DNA from: Clostridiales bacterium
GTDB lineage: Bacteria; Bacillota; Clostridia; Christensenellales; Aristaeellaceae
Direction: 5' to 3'
DNA length: 64,000 nucleotides
NCBI GenBank assembly: GCA_015056245.1
Contig: SVGQ01000001.1
Span: forward strand, 62,001-126,000
Position 1 is the stretch's first letter; each line of letters starts with the position of its first letter. Positions 29,000 to 41,090 of this stretch are shown one piece after another. A model generated the notes under the pieces. The model saw only the letters and a program-made list of their open reading frames with translations. It searched no databases and was not told the DNA's origin. The translations under genes and the position numbers were made by a program.

Positions 29000-31900
29000 A
29001 TGGTGCATGAAATGGTGCATGAAGTTCAAATGGGTAAGCACAGAACGCGCCAGAGCTTCTCTCACATCGACGAGATTCTGGATATGCCCGATCTCATCGA
29101 GGTGCAGAAGAACTCATACCAGCGCTTTTTGGAGACCGATCTTCGCGAAGTGCTGGACGACGTGTCGCCGATCGTAGACTACACGGAAAATCTCTCGCTG
29201 GAGTTTGTGGACTATTCTCTGGAAGAGCCCAAGAACAGCGTTGAACGCTGCAAGGAGCGCGACATGACTTATGCCGCGCCGCTGAAGGTTTTTGTCCGCC
29301 TGAAGAACCGCGAGACAGGCGAGATCAAGGAATCCGACGTTTTCATGGGTGACTTCCCCCTCATGACCGAGCACGGCACCTTTATCATCAACGGTGCGGA
29401 GCGCGTTATCGTCAGCCAGCTGGTCCGTTCTCCCGGCGTGTATTACGGCGATCAGATCGACAAGACCGGCAAGCACCTGTTTTCCACCACGGTGATCCCC
29501 AACCGCGGTGCCTGGCTGGAGTACGAAACCGACTCCAACAACGTGCTGTGGGTCCGTATCGACCGCGCCCGTAAGCTGCCCATCACGCTGATCCTGCGCG
29601 CACTGGGCTACGGCACTGATGCGCAGATCATCGACCTGCTGGGTGAGGACGAGCGCCTGATGGCCACCATCCAGAAGGGTGACGGCGCCAAGAGCATGGA
29701 TGAAGGTCTCATCGAGATCTACAAGAAGCAGAAGCCCGGCGAGCCTCCCACGAAGGAGAGCGCCACCAACCTGTTCAACTCCCTGTTCTTCGACGCCAAG
29801 CGCTATGATTTGATGCGCGTAGGCCGCTATAAATTCAACAAGAAGCTCTCTCTGGCGACCCGTATTCAGGATCGGATCGCTGCGGAGGATATCGTCAATC
29901 CCGAGACCGGCGAAGTGATGGCCAAGGCTGGCGATGTGATCGAAAAGGACGTGGCCCGTGCCATCCAGAACGCCGGTATCAACGAGGCGTATGTGGATGT
30001 GGACGGCAAGGCCCATAAGGTTGTGGGCAACCATTTTGTGGATGCTGCCTGCTACCTGCCCTTTGACCCCAAGGAAGCCGGCGTGCAGGAGCAGGTGCTC
30101 TACCCCGTGCTTAAGGAGATTCTGGCCACCTGCGATGGCGAGGAAGCTCTCCGCAACAAGGTCAAGGAGCGTCTCCACGACCTGATGCCCAAGCACATCA
30201 TCACCGAGGACATCGTGGCCTCCATCAGCTACCTGCTGGGCCTGCCCTATGGCATCGGCTTCACCGATGATATCGACCATCTGGGCAACCGCCGTCTGCG
30301 CTCTGTGGGCGAGCTGCTTCAGAACCAGATCCGCATCGGTCTGAGCCGTCTGGAGCGCGTGGTGCGTGAGCGCATGGCCATTCAGGATGCCGACGATGTA
30401 AAGCCCGGCGAACTGATCAACATCCGCCCGGTGAGCGCAGCCATCAAGGAGTTCTTCGGCTCCTCCCAGCTGTCTCAGTTCATGGATCAGCCTAACCCGC
30501 TGGCTGAGCTGACCCACAAGCGCCGTCTGTCCGCTCTGGGCCCTGGCGGTCTGAACCGCGACCGTGCCTCTTTCGAGGTCCGCGACGTTCACTACAGCCA
30601 CTATGCCCGTATCTGCCCCATTGAGACCCCTGAAGGTCCCAACATCGGTCTGATCGGCTCTCTGGCTACCTATGCCCGCATCAACGAGTACGGCTTCATC
30701 GAAGCTCCCTACCGCAAGATCGATCCCAAGACCCACAAGGTCACCGATGAGATCGTCTACCTGACTGCCGACGAAGAAGACTTCTTCGTGGTGGCGCAGG
30801 CCAAGGAGCCTCTGGAGGCCGATGGAACCTTTACCAACGAATATATCACCGTCCGTGACAAGGCCGAGTTCGTGCAGGTACACCGTGAGAACGTTGACCT
30901 GATCGACGTCAGCCCCCGTCAGATCGTTTCCGTCGCCACCGCCATGATCCCCTTCCTGGAGAACGACGACGCTACCCGCGCTCTGATGGGTTCCAACATG
31001 CAGCGTCAGGCCGTGCCTCTGCTGGTGCCTGAAGCCCCCATCGTTGGTACCGGTATGGAATTCAAGGCTGCCCACGACAGCGGCGTTGTGCTGCTGAGCA
31101 AGGAAAGCGGCGTGGTGGAAAAGGTTGCCGGCGATGTGATCGTTGTCCGCGATGACAACCGCGAAGCTCATACCTACAAGCTGAGCAAGTTTGCCCGCTC
31201 CAACCAGGGCACCTGCATCAATCAGCATCCCCGTGTCAAGGCTGGTCAGCGCATCGAAAAGGGCGACCTGCTGGCGGACGGCCCCTCCACCGAAAAGGGT
31301 GAGATCGGTCTGGGCCGCAACGTGCTCATCGGCTTCATGACCTGGGAAGGCTACAACTACGAAGACGCCGTCCTCATCAGCGAAAAGCTGGTCAAGGAAG
31401 ACATCTATACCTCCATCCACATCGAGGAGTTCGAATCCGAAGCCCGCGAAACCAAGCTGGGACCGGAAGAGATCACCCGTGACATTCCCAACATCGGCGA
31501 TGACGCCATCAAGGATCTGGACGAAGACGGTATCATCCGCATCGGCGCCGAGGTCCGTGCAGGCGACATCCTGGTGGGTAAGGTGACCCCCAAGGGCGAA
31601 ACCGACCTGACTGCTGAAGAACGCCTGCTGCGCGCCATCTTCGGCGAAAAGGCCCGCGAGGTGCGCGACACCTCTCTGCGTGTGCCCCATGGCGAAGGCG
31701 GTATCGTCGTTGACGTGAAGGTCTTTACCCGCGAAAACAAGGACGAGCTGTCTCCCGGCGTGAACATGATGGTTCGCGTCTACATCGCTCAGAAGCGTAA
31801 GATCAGCGTGGGCGACAAGATGGCAGGCCGCCACGGTAACAAGGGTGTTGTTTCCCGCATTCTGCGCGAAGAGGATATGCCCTTCATGCCCGACGGCACC

Positions 31901-32731
31901 CCCCTGCAGATCGTTCTGAACCCCCTGGGCGTTCCCTCCCGTATGAACATCGGTCAGGTGCTGGAAGTGCACCTTGGCATGGCTGCCAAGACCCTTGGCT
32001 GGCATGTTGCCACGCCAGTGTTCGACGGCGCCACCATGGATGACATTGCCAAGTGTCTGGAAATGGCTGGCAAGGATCCCAGCGGCAAAACCATCCTTTA
32101 CGACGGTCGTACGGGCGAGCCCTTCGAAAACCCTGTCACCGTCGGTTACATGTACTTCCTCAAACTCCACCATCTGGTCGACGACAAGATGCACGCCCGC
32201 TCCGTCGGTCCGTACTCTCTCGTCACCCAGCAGCCTCTGGGCGGTAAGGCCCAGTTCGGCGGTCAGCGCTTCGGCGAGATGGAAGTCTGGGCTTTGGAGG
32301 CCTACGGCGCCGCCAATACCCTGCAGGAGATCCTCACTGTGAAGTCCGACGATATCGTGGGCCGTGTCAAGGCTTACGAAGCCATCGTCAAGGGCACCAA
32401 CATCCCCGCTCCCGGCGTGCCGGAGAGCTTCAAGGTTCTCATCAAGGAACTCCAGTCCCTGGCGCTGGATATCCGCGTGCTGGATGCCAATAAGGAAGAA
32501 ATCATCATCCGCGAGCTGGATGACGAAGACTTCGATATGGACATCTCTTCCTCCCGCGGCGAAGAAAAGGCCGAAGAAGAGACCGAAGAAGTTGCCACCG
32601 CTGAGCAGGAAGCTGCCGCTGATGTGGACATGGATGTTGATTTCAGCATGGATGCGCTGGATGATTTCGATATGGATCTGGGCGATGACCTGGGTGCTAT
32701 GGATTTCAGCGACCCCATGGATGAGGAGTAA
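29000..32731 (+). CDS. rpoB: DNA-directed RNA polymerase subunit beta
   Basis: [77 protein letters not shown]. Confidence 0.98.
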   Translation: MVHEMVHEVQMGKHRTRQSFSHIDEILDMPDLIEVQKNSYQRFLETDLREVLDDVSPIVDYTENLSLEFVDYSLEEPKNSVERCKERDMTYAAPLKVFVRLKNRETGEIKESDVFMGDFPLMTEHGTFIINGAERVIVSQLVRSPGVYYGDQIDKTGKHLFSTTVIPNRGAWLEYETDSNNVLWVRIDRARKLPITLILRALGYGTDAQIIDLLGEDERLMATIQKGDGAKSMDEGLIEIYKKQKPGEPPTKESATNLFNSLFFDAKRYDLMRVGRYKFNKKLSLATRIQDRIAAEDIVNPETGEVMAKAGDVIEKDVARAIQNAGINEAYVDVDGKAHKVVGNHFVDAACYLPFDPKEAGVQEQVLYPVLKEILATCDGEEALRNKVKERLHDLMPKHIITEDIVASISYLLGLPYGIGFTDDIDHLGNRRLRSVGELLQNQIRIGLSRLERVVRERMAIQDADDVKPGELINIRPVSAAIKEFFGSSQLSQFMDQPNPLAELTHKRRLSALGPGGLNRDRASFEVRDVHYSHYARICPIETPEGPNIGLIGSLATYARINEYGFIEAPYRKIDPKTHKVTDEIVYLTADEEDFFVVAQAKEPLEADGTFTNEYITVRDKAEFVQVHRENVDLIDVSPRQIVSVATAMIPFLENDDATRALMGSNMQRQAVPLLVPEAPIVGTGMEFKAAHDSGVVLLSKESGVVEKVAGDVIVVRDDNREAHTYKLSKFARSNQGTCINQHPRVKAGQRIEKGDLLADGPSTEKGEIGLGRNVLIGFMTWEGYNYEDAVLISEKLVKEDIYTSIHIEEFESEARETKLGPEEITRDIPNIGDDAIKDLDEDGIIRIGAEVRAGDILVGKVTPKGETDLTAEERLLRAIFGEKAREVRDTSLRVPHGEGGIVVDVKVFTRENKDELSPGVNMMVRVYIAQKRKISVGDKMAGRHGNKGVVSRILREEDMPFMPDGTPLQIVLNPLGVPSRMNIGQVLEVHLGMAAKTLGWHVATPVFDGATMDDIAKCLEMAGKDPSGKTILYDGRTGEPFENPVTVGYMYFLKLHHLVDDKMHARSVGPYSLVTQQPLGGKAQFGGQRFGEMEVWALEAYGAANTLQEILTVKSDDIVGRVKAYEAIVKGTNIPAPGVPESFKVLIKELQSLALDIRVLDANKEEIIIRELDDEDFDMDISSSRGEEKAEEETEEVATAEQEAAADVDMDVDFSMDALDDFDMDLGDDLGAMDFSDPMDEE

Positions 32732-32770
32732 CACCCGTCAAGCCGATACACTGAAAGGAAGTGCCGAATT

Positions 32771-35700
32771 TTGTTTGACCTGAACAATCTTGATTCCATC
32801 CAGATCGGCATGGCTTCTCCAGAGCAGATCCGTGCATGGAGCTGCGGCGAGGTTACCAAGCCTGAAACCATTAACTATCGTACCTTGAAGCCTGAAAAGG
32901 ACGGCCTGTACTGCGAGCGCATCTTTGGACCTACCAAGGACTGGGAGTGCAACTGCGGTAAGTACAAGCGCATTAAGTTCAAGGACAAGAATAAGATCTG
33001 CGACAAGTGCGGTGTGCAGGTAACCCGCGCTAAGGTTCGCCGTGAGCGCATGGGCCACATCGAGCTGGCTGCCCCTGTAAGCCATATCTGGTATTTCAAG
33101 GGCATCCCCAGCCGTATGGGTATGCTGCTGGACATCAGCCCCCGCACGCTGGAGAAGGTGCTGTATTTCGCCAACTTCATCGTGCTGGATCCCGGCGATT
33201 CCAGCCAGACCGGCCTGAAGATGCACGAGCTGATCAACGATGCCAAGTACCGCGAGGTAGAGGCCAAGTGCGGTCGCGGCAGTTTCCGTGCCGGTATGGG
33301 TGCGGAGGCTGTGAAGGAGCTGCTCCAGTCTTTGGATCTGGATCAGCTCAGCGTGCAGCTGAAGAAGGAAATCGCTGAACTGGCTGAGAAGGAACGCGAT
33401 CGCGATACCGAAGGCCAGAAGCGTGCCCGCGCTGTGAAGCGTCTGGAAGTGGTGGAAGCTTTCCGCCTGTCCAATAACAAGCCCGAGTGGATGATTCTGG
33501 ACGTGATTCCGGTTATGCCCCCGGATCTGCGCCCCATGGTACAGCTGGACGGCGGCCGTTTTGCCACCTCCGACCTCAATGACCTGTACCGCCGTGTCAT
33601 CAACCGCAACAACCGTCTCAAGAGACTGATCGAGCTGCGCGCTCCCGACATCATTGTCCGCAACGAGAAGCGCATGCTGCAGGAAGCTGTTGACGCCCTG
33701 ATCGACAACGGTCGCCGCGGTCGTCCTGTGACGGGCCCCGGCAACCGCGCCCTCAAGTCCCTGTCTGACTTCCTGCGCGGCAAGCAGGGTCGTTTCCGTC
33801 AGAACCTGCTGGGTAAGCGTGTTGACTACTCCGGTCGTTCCGTTATCGTTGTCGGCCCCGAACTGAAGCTGTATCAGTGCGGCGTGCCCAAGGAAATGGC
33901 GCTGGAGCTGTTCAAGCCCTTTGTTATCGAACGTCTGGTGGCCCAGAACAAGGCTCACCACGGCAAGAACGCCAAGCGCATGGTGGAAAAGGGCCGCCCC
34001 GAGGTGTGGGATATCCTTGAAGAAGTGATCAAGGAGCATCCGGTGCTGCTCAACCGTGCACCTACGCTGCACCGTCTGGGCATTCAGGCCTTCGAGCCCG
34101 TGCTGGTAGAAGGCAAGGCCCTCAAGCTGCATCCTCTGGTATGTACCGCTTACAACGCCGACTTTGACGGCGACCAGATGGCTATCCACGTGCCGCTGAG
34201 CTTGGAAGCGCAGGCAGAAGCCCGTTTCCTGATGCTGGCCCACAACAACATCCTGAAGCCTCAGGATGGTAAGCCCGTTATGTCTCCTTCTCAGGACATG
34301 GTTATCGGCTGCTACTACCTGACACTGGAAAACCCCGATGCTTTGGGCGGCTTCCAGAAGGATGAAAATGGCGAGTATATCGTGGACGAGAAGGGCGAAC
34401 CTGTCCGCCACAGCTACGGCAGCCCCGACGAAGCCATGCTGGCCTATCAGACTGCACAGTTGAGCCTGCAGGCTCCCATCCGCGTCCGTGTGGAACGTGA
34501 GTTTGACGGCGTGAAGGCTACTAAATCCATTAACTGCACCTTGGGTCAGCTCATCTTCAACGATGTGATTCCGCAGGATATCGGACGTAAGCCCCGTACC
34601 TGCATGGAAGAAATGTTCCCGCTGGAAGTTGACACCCTTGTTGGCAAGAAGGAACTGGGCAAGGTCGTCGATGAAGTGTATCTGAAGCACGGCATCCATC
34701 GTACTGCTCAGGTGCTGGATAACATCAAGGCGCTGGGCTTCAAGTATTCCACTCGTGGCGCTGTTACTGTTGCTGTTAGCGACATCAAGGTGCCTGTGGA
34801 TAAGCCCGCCATCATGGAAGAAGCCGACAAGAATGTTGCCGAGATCAACGACATGTACCGCATGGGTATGGTGTCCGAGGACGAGCGCTACAGCATGGTC
34901 GTGGAGATCTGGAACAACACCACTGCCAAGCTGCGCGGCATGATTCTGCCCGGTCTGAGCAAGTTCAACCCCATCCGCATGATGACCGACTCCGGTGCCC
35001 GTGGTAGCGCCGCTCAGGTTTCCCAGCTTGCCGGTATGCGCGGTCTGATGGCTTCTCCCAGCGGTCGTACGCTGGAATTGCCCATCCGTGCTAACTTCCG
35101 TGAAGGTCTGGGCGTGCTGGAATTCTTCCTGTCCTCTCACGGTAGCCGTAAGTCTCTGGCTGATACCGCTCTGCGTACGGCTGACTCTGGTTACCTGACC
35201 CGCCGTCTGGTGGACGTTTCTCAGGAAGTGATCGTCCGCGAGGATGACTGCTTTGCCACTCGTGGCGAAAAGGTCCGCGGCATCACCATTCAGGAGATCA
35301 GCATCAACAACCAGATTATCGAAAGCCTGGAGGATCGCCTGATCGGTCGTGTGGCTGCTGAAGATATCATCCATCCCGAAACCGGCGAGATTCTGGTCTC
35401 CCTTAACGAGACCATTACCCACGATAAGGCCAAGCTGGTCGTCAAGGCCGGCATCACCAAGGCGCAGGTACGCTCTGTGCTGACCTGCCGCAATGAAACC
35501 GGCGTTTGTGCCCGTTGCTACGGCATGAACCTTGCCACCGGTGGCGCTGTGGATGTGGGTGAAGCCGTTGGTATCATCGCTGCTCAGGCTATCGGTGAAC
35601 CCGGTACCCAGTTGACCATGCGTACGTTCCATACCGGCGGTATCGCCAGCGGCGACGATATTACGCAGGGTCTTCCCCGCGTCGAAGAACTCTTCGAAGC

Positions 35701-36388
35701 CCGTAAGCCCAAGCGTGATGCCATCCTCAGCGAAATCTCCGGTAAGGTTTCTCTGGGCGAAAACAAGAAAAAGCGCGAGATCGTGGTTACCTCTGTGGAC
35801 GATGCTCACGAGCAGAAGACCTATCAGATCAACTACGGCAGCCGCTTGAAGGTAAACGAAGGCCAGATGGTGGAGGCCGGTCAGGAACTGATCGAAGGCT
35901 CCATCAATCCCCACGACCTGCTGCGCATTCTGGGCGTGAAGGCTGTGCAGGATTATCTGCTGCGCGAAGTTCTCAGCGTATACCGTCAGCAGGGCGTTAA
36001 CATCAGCGATAAGCATATTGAGGTTATCGTCAAGCAGATGCTGCGCAAGGTTCGCGTGGAGGACAGCGGCGATACCAGCCTGCTGCCCGGCTCTCTGGTG
36101 GATATCTACCGTTTCGAGGAAGCCAACAAGGAGACCATCATGGCTGGCGGCAACCCCGCCATCGCCAAGCGCGTGCTGCTGGGTATCACCAAGGCTTCTC
36201 TGGCAACGGAGAGCTTCCTGTCCGCCGCTTCCTTCCAGGAGACCACCCGCGTGCTCACCGATGCCGCTATCAAGGGCAAGGTTGACCCGCTGCTGGGCCT
36301 GAAGGAGAACGTGATCATCGGTAAGCTGATTCCTGCCGGTACCGGCATGAAGCGCTACAGCGATATCAATCTGGTGGAGAACTTCTAA
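32771..36388 (+). CDS. rpoC: DNA-directed RNA polymerase subunit beta'
   Basis: [38 protein letters not shown] start. Confidence 0.98.
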   Translation: MFDLNNLDSIQIGMASPEQIRAWSCGEVTKPETINYRTLKPEKDGLYCERIFGPTKDWECNCGKYKRIKFKDKNKICDKCGVQVTRAKVRRERMGHIELAAPVSHIWYFKGIPSRMGMLLDISPRTLEKVLYFANFIVLDPGDSSQTGLKMHELINDAKYREVEAKCGRGSFRAGMGAEAVKELLQSLDLDQLSVQLKKEIAELAEKERDRDTEGQKRARAVKRLEVVEAFRLSNNKPEWMILDVIPVMPPDLRPMVQLDGGRFATSDLNDLYRRVINRNNRLKRLIELRAPDIIVRNEKRMLQEAVDALIDNGRRGRPVTGPGNRALKSLSDFLRGKQGRFRQNLLGKRVDYSGRSVIVVGPELKLYQCGVPKEMALELFKPFVIERLVAQNKAHHGKNAKRMVEKGRPEVWDILEEVIKEHPVLLNRAPTLHRLGIQAFEPVLVEGKALKLHPLVCTAYNADFDGDQMAIHVPLSLEAQAEARFLMLAHNNILKPQDGKPVMSPSQDMVIGCYYLTLENPDALGGFQKDENGEYIVDEKGEPVRHSYGSPDEAMLAYQTAQLSLQAPIRVRVEREFDGVKATKSINCTLGQLIFNDVIPQDIGRKPRTCMEEMFPLEVDTLVGKKELGKVVDEVYLKHGIHRTAQVLDNIKALGFKYSTRGAVTVAVSDIKVPVDKPAIMEEADKNVAEINDMYRMGMVSEDERYSMVVEIWNNTTAKLRGMILPGLSKFNPIRMMTDSGARGSAAQVSQLAGMRGLMASPSGRTLELPIRANFREGLGVLEFFLSSHGSRKSLADTALRTADSGYLTRRLVDVSQEVIVREDDCFATRGEKVRGITIQEISINNQIIESLEDRLIGRVAAEDIIHPETGEILVSLNETITHDKAKLVVKAGITKAQVRSVLTCRNETGVCARCYGMNLATGGAVDVGEAVGIIAAQAIGEPGTQLTMRTFHTGGIASGDDITQGLPRVEELFEARKPKRDAILSEISGKVSLGENKKKREIVVTSVDDAHEQKTYQINYGSRLKVNEGQMVEAGQELIEGSINPHDLLRILGVKAVQDYLLREVLSVYRQQGVNISDKHIEVIVKQMLRKVRVEDSGDTSLLPGSLVDIYRFEEANKETIMAGGNPAIAKRVLLGITKASLATESFLSAASFQETTRVLTDAAIKGKVDPLLGLKENVIIGKLIPAGTGMKRYSDINLVENF

Positions 36389-36403
36389 GTTCAAACCAAG
36401 GAA

Positions 36404-36434
36404 AAGGACTGCTGCGATTTTGCAGCAGTCCTTT
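36404..36434 (+). terminator. Intrinsic terminator after rpoC
   Basis: AAGGACTGCTGC-GATTTT-GCAGCAGTCCTTT. Confidence 0.8.
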
Positions 36435-36460
36435 GCTGTATGGAGAAAGAGTGGCACACA

Positions 36461-37294
36461 ATGAATACTTTGAAAAAATACCTGCCAAGTTTGATCATTT
36501 TCAGCATTTTTGAGGCAGTTGCCATCACTTTGTGGCTCAGCAAGGACAATTTGTTCTATCTGTTTAACTTTACGTACATCGGTGGGTTTCTTGCTTTGGG
36601 GCTCGTTCTGTATGCACGGAAATACAAATACGCCCGTCAGGTGGTGCAGTTGGGCGTTGGGCTGTATATGCTGGTCTATCTGGGGCTGATGTGCAATGAA
36701 AACATGCAGATCGAAGGTTTCTGGTACTATTTGTTTCTTGGTGTGTTTGAAGCTGCCACGATCCATTATGCTGTTGCCAAGATCTTTGGGCCGCTGGTGT
36801 TTGGGCGTGGCTGGTGCGGCTATGCCTGCTGGACTGCAATGGTGCTGGATTTCCTGCCATACAAACAGCCTGAGGAACCAAGAAGAAAACTGGGCTTTTT
36901 GCGTTATGTGATGTTTGGGCTGTCGTTGGCATTTGTCAGCGGTTTGTTTCTGCTCCAGGTACAGGAGCTGGAGACTGTGATGTTCTGGAGCTTTGTGATT
37001 GGGAATGGGCTGTATTATGCTGCTGGCATCGCTCTGGCCTTTGCTTTCAAGGACAACCGGGCGTTCTGCAAGTATCTTTGCCCCATCACGGTTTTTCTGA
37101 AGCCGGCAAGCTACTTTTCCCTTATGCGAATAACCGTGGACACTGATCGCTGCGTTTCCTGCGGAAAGTGCAAACAGGTCTGTCCTATGAATGTGGATCT
37201 GCTGAATCCAGCAAGGAGCAGAGCAAACGGTACGGAATGCATTTTGTGCATGAATTGTGTGAATGCCTGTCCCAAAGAAGCGGTTAAGTTGTGA
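36461..37294 (+). CDS. NapH-like membrane protein with two [4Fe-4S] motifs
   Basis: GYACW segment, TM helices, CVSCGKCKQVCPMNVD and CILCMNCVNACP. Confidence 0.85.
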   Translation: MNTLKKYLPSLIIFSIFEAVAITLWLSKDNLFYLFNFTYIGGFLALGLVLYARKYKYARQVVQLGVGLYMLVYLGLMCNENMQIEGFWYYLFLGVFEAATIHYAVAKIFGPLVFGRGWCGYACWTAMVLDFLPYKQPEEPRRKLGFLRYVMFGLSLAFVSGLFLLQVQELETVMFWSFVIGNGLYYAAGIALAFAFKDNRAFCKYLCPITVFLKPASYFSLMRITVDTDRCVSCGKCKQVCPMNVDLLNPARSRANGTECILCMNCVNACPKEAVKL

Positions 37295-37346
37295 ATAACG
37301 GATACAGTCAATGGATGATACATATCAAACCATGAGAAGATAGCAC

Positions 37347-37375
37347 TTGTGTTTTGCTCTGTCATCCTCTATAAT
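37347..37375 (+). promoter_or_regulatory. Predicted promoter of the queuosine-precursor transporter operon
   Basis: TTGTGT - 17 nt - TATAAT. Confidence 0.65.
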
Positions 37376-37383
37376 AGCAACGC

Positions 37384-37484
37384 CGACAGTTCATTTGTGC
37401 CATCCTGTCGTTAAACAAAACCAGGACTGCGATTCATCCTTACGGGATGAAAGCGGCTTTGCGTTTTGCAGAGCCTTTTCTTTT
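37384..37484 (+). promoter_or_regulatory. preQ1-I-like riboswitch with downstream intrinsic terminator
   Basis: P1 CGACAG/CTGTCG, loop beginning TTC, A-rich tail TTAAACAAAACCAGG; then GGCTTTGC-GTTTT-GCAGAGCC-TTTTCTTTT; precedes a VUT/YhhQ gene. Confidence 0.65.
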
Positions 37485-37551
37485 GCAGAAACAGGCAGGT
37501 TTGGTGGGGCAGGTACTGGGCTGCGGATCCTGAGGAGAAGGAGAAAGATCT

Positions 37552-38292
37552 GTGAAGCAACGTATTATGAAAGAAGCGGCTGAATTCCGGCTGCTGCTGC
37601 GCTCCATTCCTGCAACAGTGGTCACGCTGTTTGTGGTCAGCGTGATCTGTATGAATCTGCTGGCGAATAAAACGCTTTTGCAGCTGGATTGGATCGCTTT
37701 GGATGGCGGTGTACTGATCTCCTGGCTGTCCTTTATGTGTATGGATGTGATCACCAAGCATTTCGGGCCCAAGGCATCCAACAGTATCACCCTGCTGGCT
37801 GCAGGGATCAATCTGCTCACCTGCCTGATCTTTTTTGCAGCCAGTGCCATTCCTTCCAATGCAGGAGATTTCGGCGCTTTTGACAGCATCTTTGGCGGTG
37901 CATGGTTTATTCTGCTGGGAAGTACGGTGGCATTTCTGGCATCAGGGTTCATCAACAATACCCTGAATTGGCTCGTTGGACAGGCATTCCGGCGCAATCC
38001 GGATGGCAGGGCAGCCTATGCTGCCAGAACGTATATTTCCACATTTGTGGGGCAGTTTCTGGATAATTTCATATTCTCAATGATTGTCTTTGTGGGCTTT
38101 GCACCGCTATTCTGGAATGGTTTTCACTGGACTCCTCTCCAATGCACCACATGTGCACTGACGGGCGCTGTGGCTGAGTTATTGATGGAGATCGCATTCT
38201 CTCCGATGGGGTATCGCATTTCGCGGCGCTGGCAGACAGAAGCGGTAGGAAAAGAGTATCTGGATGCAATCAAGGAGGCAGAGGGCGTATGA
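37552..38292 (+). CDS. VUT/YhhQ-family queuosine precursor transporter
   Basis: SWLSFMCMDVITKHFGPKASNS, six-TM pattern; GTG start. Confidence 0.85.
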   Translation: MKQRIMKEAAEFRLLLRSIPATVVTLFVVSVICMNLLANKTLLQLDWIALDGGVLISWLSFMCMDVITKHFGPKASNSITLLAAGINLLTCLIFFAASAIPSNAGDFGAFDSIFGGAWFILLGSTVAFLASGFINNTLNWLVGQAFRRNPDGRAAYAARTYISTFVGQFLDNFIFSMIVFVGFAPLFWNGFHWTPLQCTTCALTGAVAELLMEIAFSPMGYRISRRWQTEAVGKEYLDAIKEAEGV

Positions 38293-38942
38293 AAGTTTTG
38301 ATTACAGGTACATCGCAGGGAATTGGCAAGGCGATTGCAGAGGAGTTTCTGCACAACGGACACAGGGTCTATGGTATTGACCGGGAAGTGAGTAGCATTG
38401 AGCATACAGACTATACTCATTTTGTGTGCGATGTGCGGGATCGGGATCATCTGCCGAAACTGGACCGAGTAGAGATCCTCATCAATAATGCCGGAACGCA
38501 GAATGAAGCAGATATTGATATCAATTTGAAAGCGCTCATCCATATAACAGAAATCTATGGGGTACAGCCTGATATAAAGTCTGTATTGAATATTGGTTCT
38601 GCCAGCGGACATACCGGCGCGGAATTTCCGGAGTACTGTGCCAGCAAGGGCGGTGTGATGGCATATACCAAAAATGTAGCTATGCGTATCGCCCCCTATG
38701 GCGCGACATGCAACAGCCTTGATCCTGGCGGCGTGCTGACTCCCCTGAACGAATGTGTTATGAATGATCCCGAACTGTGGGCGCAGATCATGGAGGAAAC
38801 GCCACTGAAACGGTGGGCAACACCGCAGGAGATCGCTCAGTGGGCGTATTTTCTTACGGTTGTCAATCGGTTTTGTACCGGTCAGAGCATTCTGGTGGAT
38901 GGCGGCGAAGCCATCAATTATCATTTTGTCTGGAAAGACTGA
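38289..38942 (+). CDS. SDR-family oxidoreductase
   Basis: LITGTSQGIGKAIAEEF, INNAGTQNE, YCASKGG; ATGA overlap with the upstream gene. Confidence 0.9.
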   Translation: MKVLITGTSQGIGKAIAEEFLHNGHRVYGIDREVSSIEHTDYTHFVCDVRDRDHLPKLDRVEILINNAGTQNEADIDINLKALIHITEIYGVQPDIKSVLNIGSASGHTGAEFPEYCASKGGVMAYTKNVAMRIAPYGATCNSLDPGGVLTPLNECVMNDPELWAQIMEETPLKRWATPQEIAQWAYFLTVVNRFCTGQSILVDGGEAINYHFVWKD

Positions 38943-39110
38943 TCATGCAGATCCCCGTCGTGCTGCCGCTGAGAATGGACAGCAGGGCGGTGATCTGCAT
39001 ATTGGATATTTTTAGCTTATGAAAAGCGAAACTGGGCCAATCCATTGCTGAGGGGTTCGTGATATAATGTTCATAGAGACCATACGTTGCATACGAACGG
39101 AGGAATAAGA

Positions 39111-40184
39111 ATGAAAAAGCAATGGCCTTTGGATACTGCAGTTTCTTTTGATCCATATGCTGGCGAACCCAATCGGGATGGCGATCAGGGATACGAGATT
39201 CTGGATGGGGGAAAAGTGTTTTTCCGCATCAAGGCTCCCAACGCCAAGGAAGTTGCGATCGATCAGTTTGGCAATATGCAGCTGCTGAGCAAAGTGGATG
39301 ATGAAATGTGGGAAGGTACCGTCACTTTTGGTGAGGGTTTTAAGTATTTCTTCCTGAAAATCGATGGCGCGGATGTGTTGAATCCTTATCTGCCTATCGG
39401 TTATGGCTGCTGCCGTCCCATGAACTTTGTGGATATTCCTGTGGCTGGCGAAAACTGGGATGAACTGGAAGGCATCCCGCATGGCAGCGCCGCCCGGCAT
39501 TATTATCCCTCCACGGTTACCGGAAAAATGGAAAGCTGTCTGGTATACATGCCTCCTTTCTTTGATGCCACCAAGAAGTACCCGGTGCTCTACTTGCAGC
39601 ATGGCTATGGTGAGAATGAAACCGGTTGGGTGTATCAGGGGCATTTGCTTCGCATTGCCGATCAGCTGCTGGCAAAGGGCGAGATGCAGGAAATGATCAT
39701 TGTGATGGGCAATGGCATGACGCAGATCAACTTTGCGGAAAGCGGACGCATGCTGTTCCCGGAAGTGCTGCTGAAGGATTTGATTCCTTACATTGAGAGC
39801 ACCTTCAATGTATATACCGATAAGTGGCATCGCGCCATGGCAGGCCTTAGCATGGGCAGCTATCAAACCAGCATTGTCACCCTGTCCAACCCGGATCAGT
39901 TCGGCTATGCGGGCGTGTTCAGCGGTTTCCTGCGCTTCCCCCGCGGCGGTGAGGAAACCCATCTGGCGCTGCTCGATGACGCTGAGAAGTTCAACGAGAG
40001 CTTCCGTGTTTTCTATCGTGCCATGGGTACTGAGGATCAGTTCTTCAACAGCTTTGAAAGCGATGACGAGATGCTGAAAGATAAGCCTGTTACCATGATC
40101 CGCCGTACCTTCCCCGGCGGCCACGACTGGAGTGTCTGGCGCCGCTGCATCCACGATTTCCTACCGATGATTTTCAAAGATTGA
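39111..40184 (+). CDS. Esterase D-like alpha/beta hydrolase with N-terminal CBM48-like domain
   Basis: VFFRIKAPNAKEVAIDQFG; YLQHGYGENETGW; AGLSMGSYQT nucleophile motif. Confidence 0.85.
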   Translation: MKKQWPLDTAVSFDPYAGEPNRDGDQGYEILDGGKVFFRIKAPNAKEVAIDQFGNMQLLSKVDDEMWEGTVTFGEGFKYFFLKIDGADVLNPYLPIGYGCCRPMNFVDIPVAGENWDELEGIPHGSAARHYYPSTVTGKMESCLVYMPPFFDATKKYPVLYLQHGYGENETGWVYQGHLLRIADQLLAKGEMQEMIIVMGNGMTQINFAESGRMLFPEVLLKDLIPYIESTFNVYTDKWHRAMAGLSMGSYQTSIVTLSNPDQFGYAGVFSGFLRFPRGGEETHLALLDDAEKFNESFRVFYRAMGTEDQFFNSFESDDEMLKDKPVTMIRRTFPGGHDWSVWRRCIHDFLPMIFKD

Positions 40185-40238
40185 TCAACAAAAGCACCAT
40201 CTTCCTCTGTGTTTTGCAGATGAAGATGGTGCTTCTGT

Positions 40239-41090
40239 TTATGCATCGGTATCGATTCGTAATCTTTGCCTGCGGAATGCAGATGGTGACATTCCATATC
40301 GTTTCTTGAACTGGAGATAAAATGTCTGGCGATTGGAGAAGCCGATCATGTTATCGATCTCGTTGATGGGAATGGCAGGTTGTGCCAGCAGTTCCTCAGC
40401 GGCAGCCAGCCGGCAGGCTGTAACACTTTCCCAAAGGGTCTTGCCGGTGGCTTTCTTGTAGATCCGCTCCAGATAGGTCACATTCAGGCCGATGTGTTCT
40501 GCGATCTGTTCGTTATTACGGATCAGGTAGAACGATTCCTTGATGTAGTTCTGCGCTTTTGCTGTATAAAACTGCACGGAGGTTTGCTCCGTCTGTGGCA
40601 GCCTTGCAATCTCCGACAGCAAATGGTAGCTCAGGGAGTTCAGGAAGAATGGATCGCGGCGGCAGTCATATTCCCGTGCCAGACGAAGTATATCACCGTG
40701 CAGCGACCGCGCATCCGGAAAGACGATTGCGCCAACCAGTGTCTGGAACAAATGGCGGATATCCTGCGCCTGGTTGAGCACATCCCTCATGCAGGGCATG
40801 GCGGCAGGTTCGTTTTCTGCAGCGAACGACAGTGATAGTCCCATTACCGTGCAAGGATGCTCATGATTGAAACTGATCTTGTGGGGGAGGGAGGAGTCCA
40901 GCAGGATCAGATTCCGTTTGTTCAAATGATACGGAACACCTGCAATTTCATAGACACAGCACCCCTCTGCAATATAGTTGCATTCGATAAAGCCATGCTG
41001 ATGGATATCCATGGTGTAATATTTCCAGTTACCGTTGATGTAAGCCATATCGGTGTACAGCGGCTTGTTCGGCAAAATATCGAGATTCAC
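40239..41090 (-). CDS. AraC-family transcriptional regulator
   Basis: C-terminal two-HTH region EHIGLNVTYLERIYKKATGKTLWE..IGFSNRQTFYLQFKKRYGMSPSAFR; GGAGG then GTG at 41090. Confidence 0.9.
   Translation of the reverse strand: MNLDILPNKPLYTDMAYINGNWKYYTMDIHQHGFIECNYIAEGCCVYEIAGVPYHLNKRNLILLDSSLPHKISFNHEHPCTVMGLSLSFAAENEPAAMPCMRDVLNQAQDIRHLFQTLVGAIVFPDARSLHGDILRLAREYDCRRDPFFLNSLSYHLLSEIARLPQTEQTSVQFYTAKAQNYIKESFYLIRNNEQIAEHIGLNVTYLERIYKKATGKTLWESVTACRLAAAEELLAQPAIPINEIDNMIGFSNRQTFYLQFKKRYGMSPSAFRRQRLRIDTDA

Noticed and set aside
29114-32734. 1206-aa antisense ORF over rpoB (and 1342-aa ORF 32738-36766 over rpoC)
   Set aside because: Same codon-bias shadow opposite two of the best conserved genes in bacteria; no RBS or recognisable domain.
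37384-37484. Alternative call of a T-box or preQ1-II/III leader
   Set aside because: Too short for a T-box and no T-box motif (AGGGTGGNACCGCG); the tail and P1 layout fit preQ1-I better, though not decisively.
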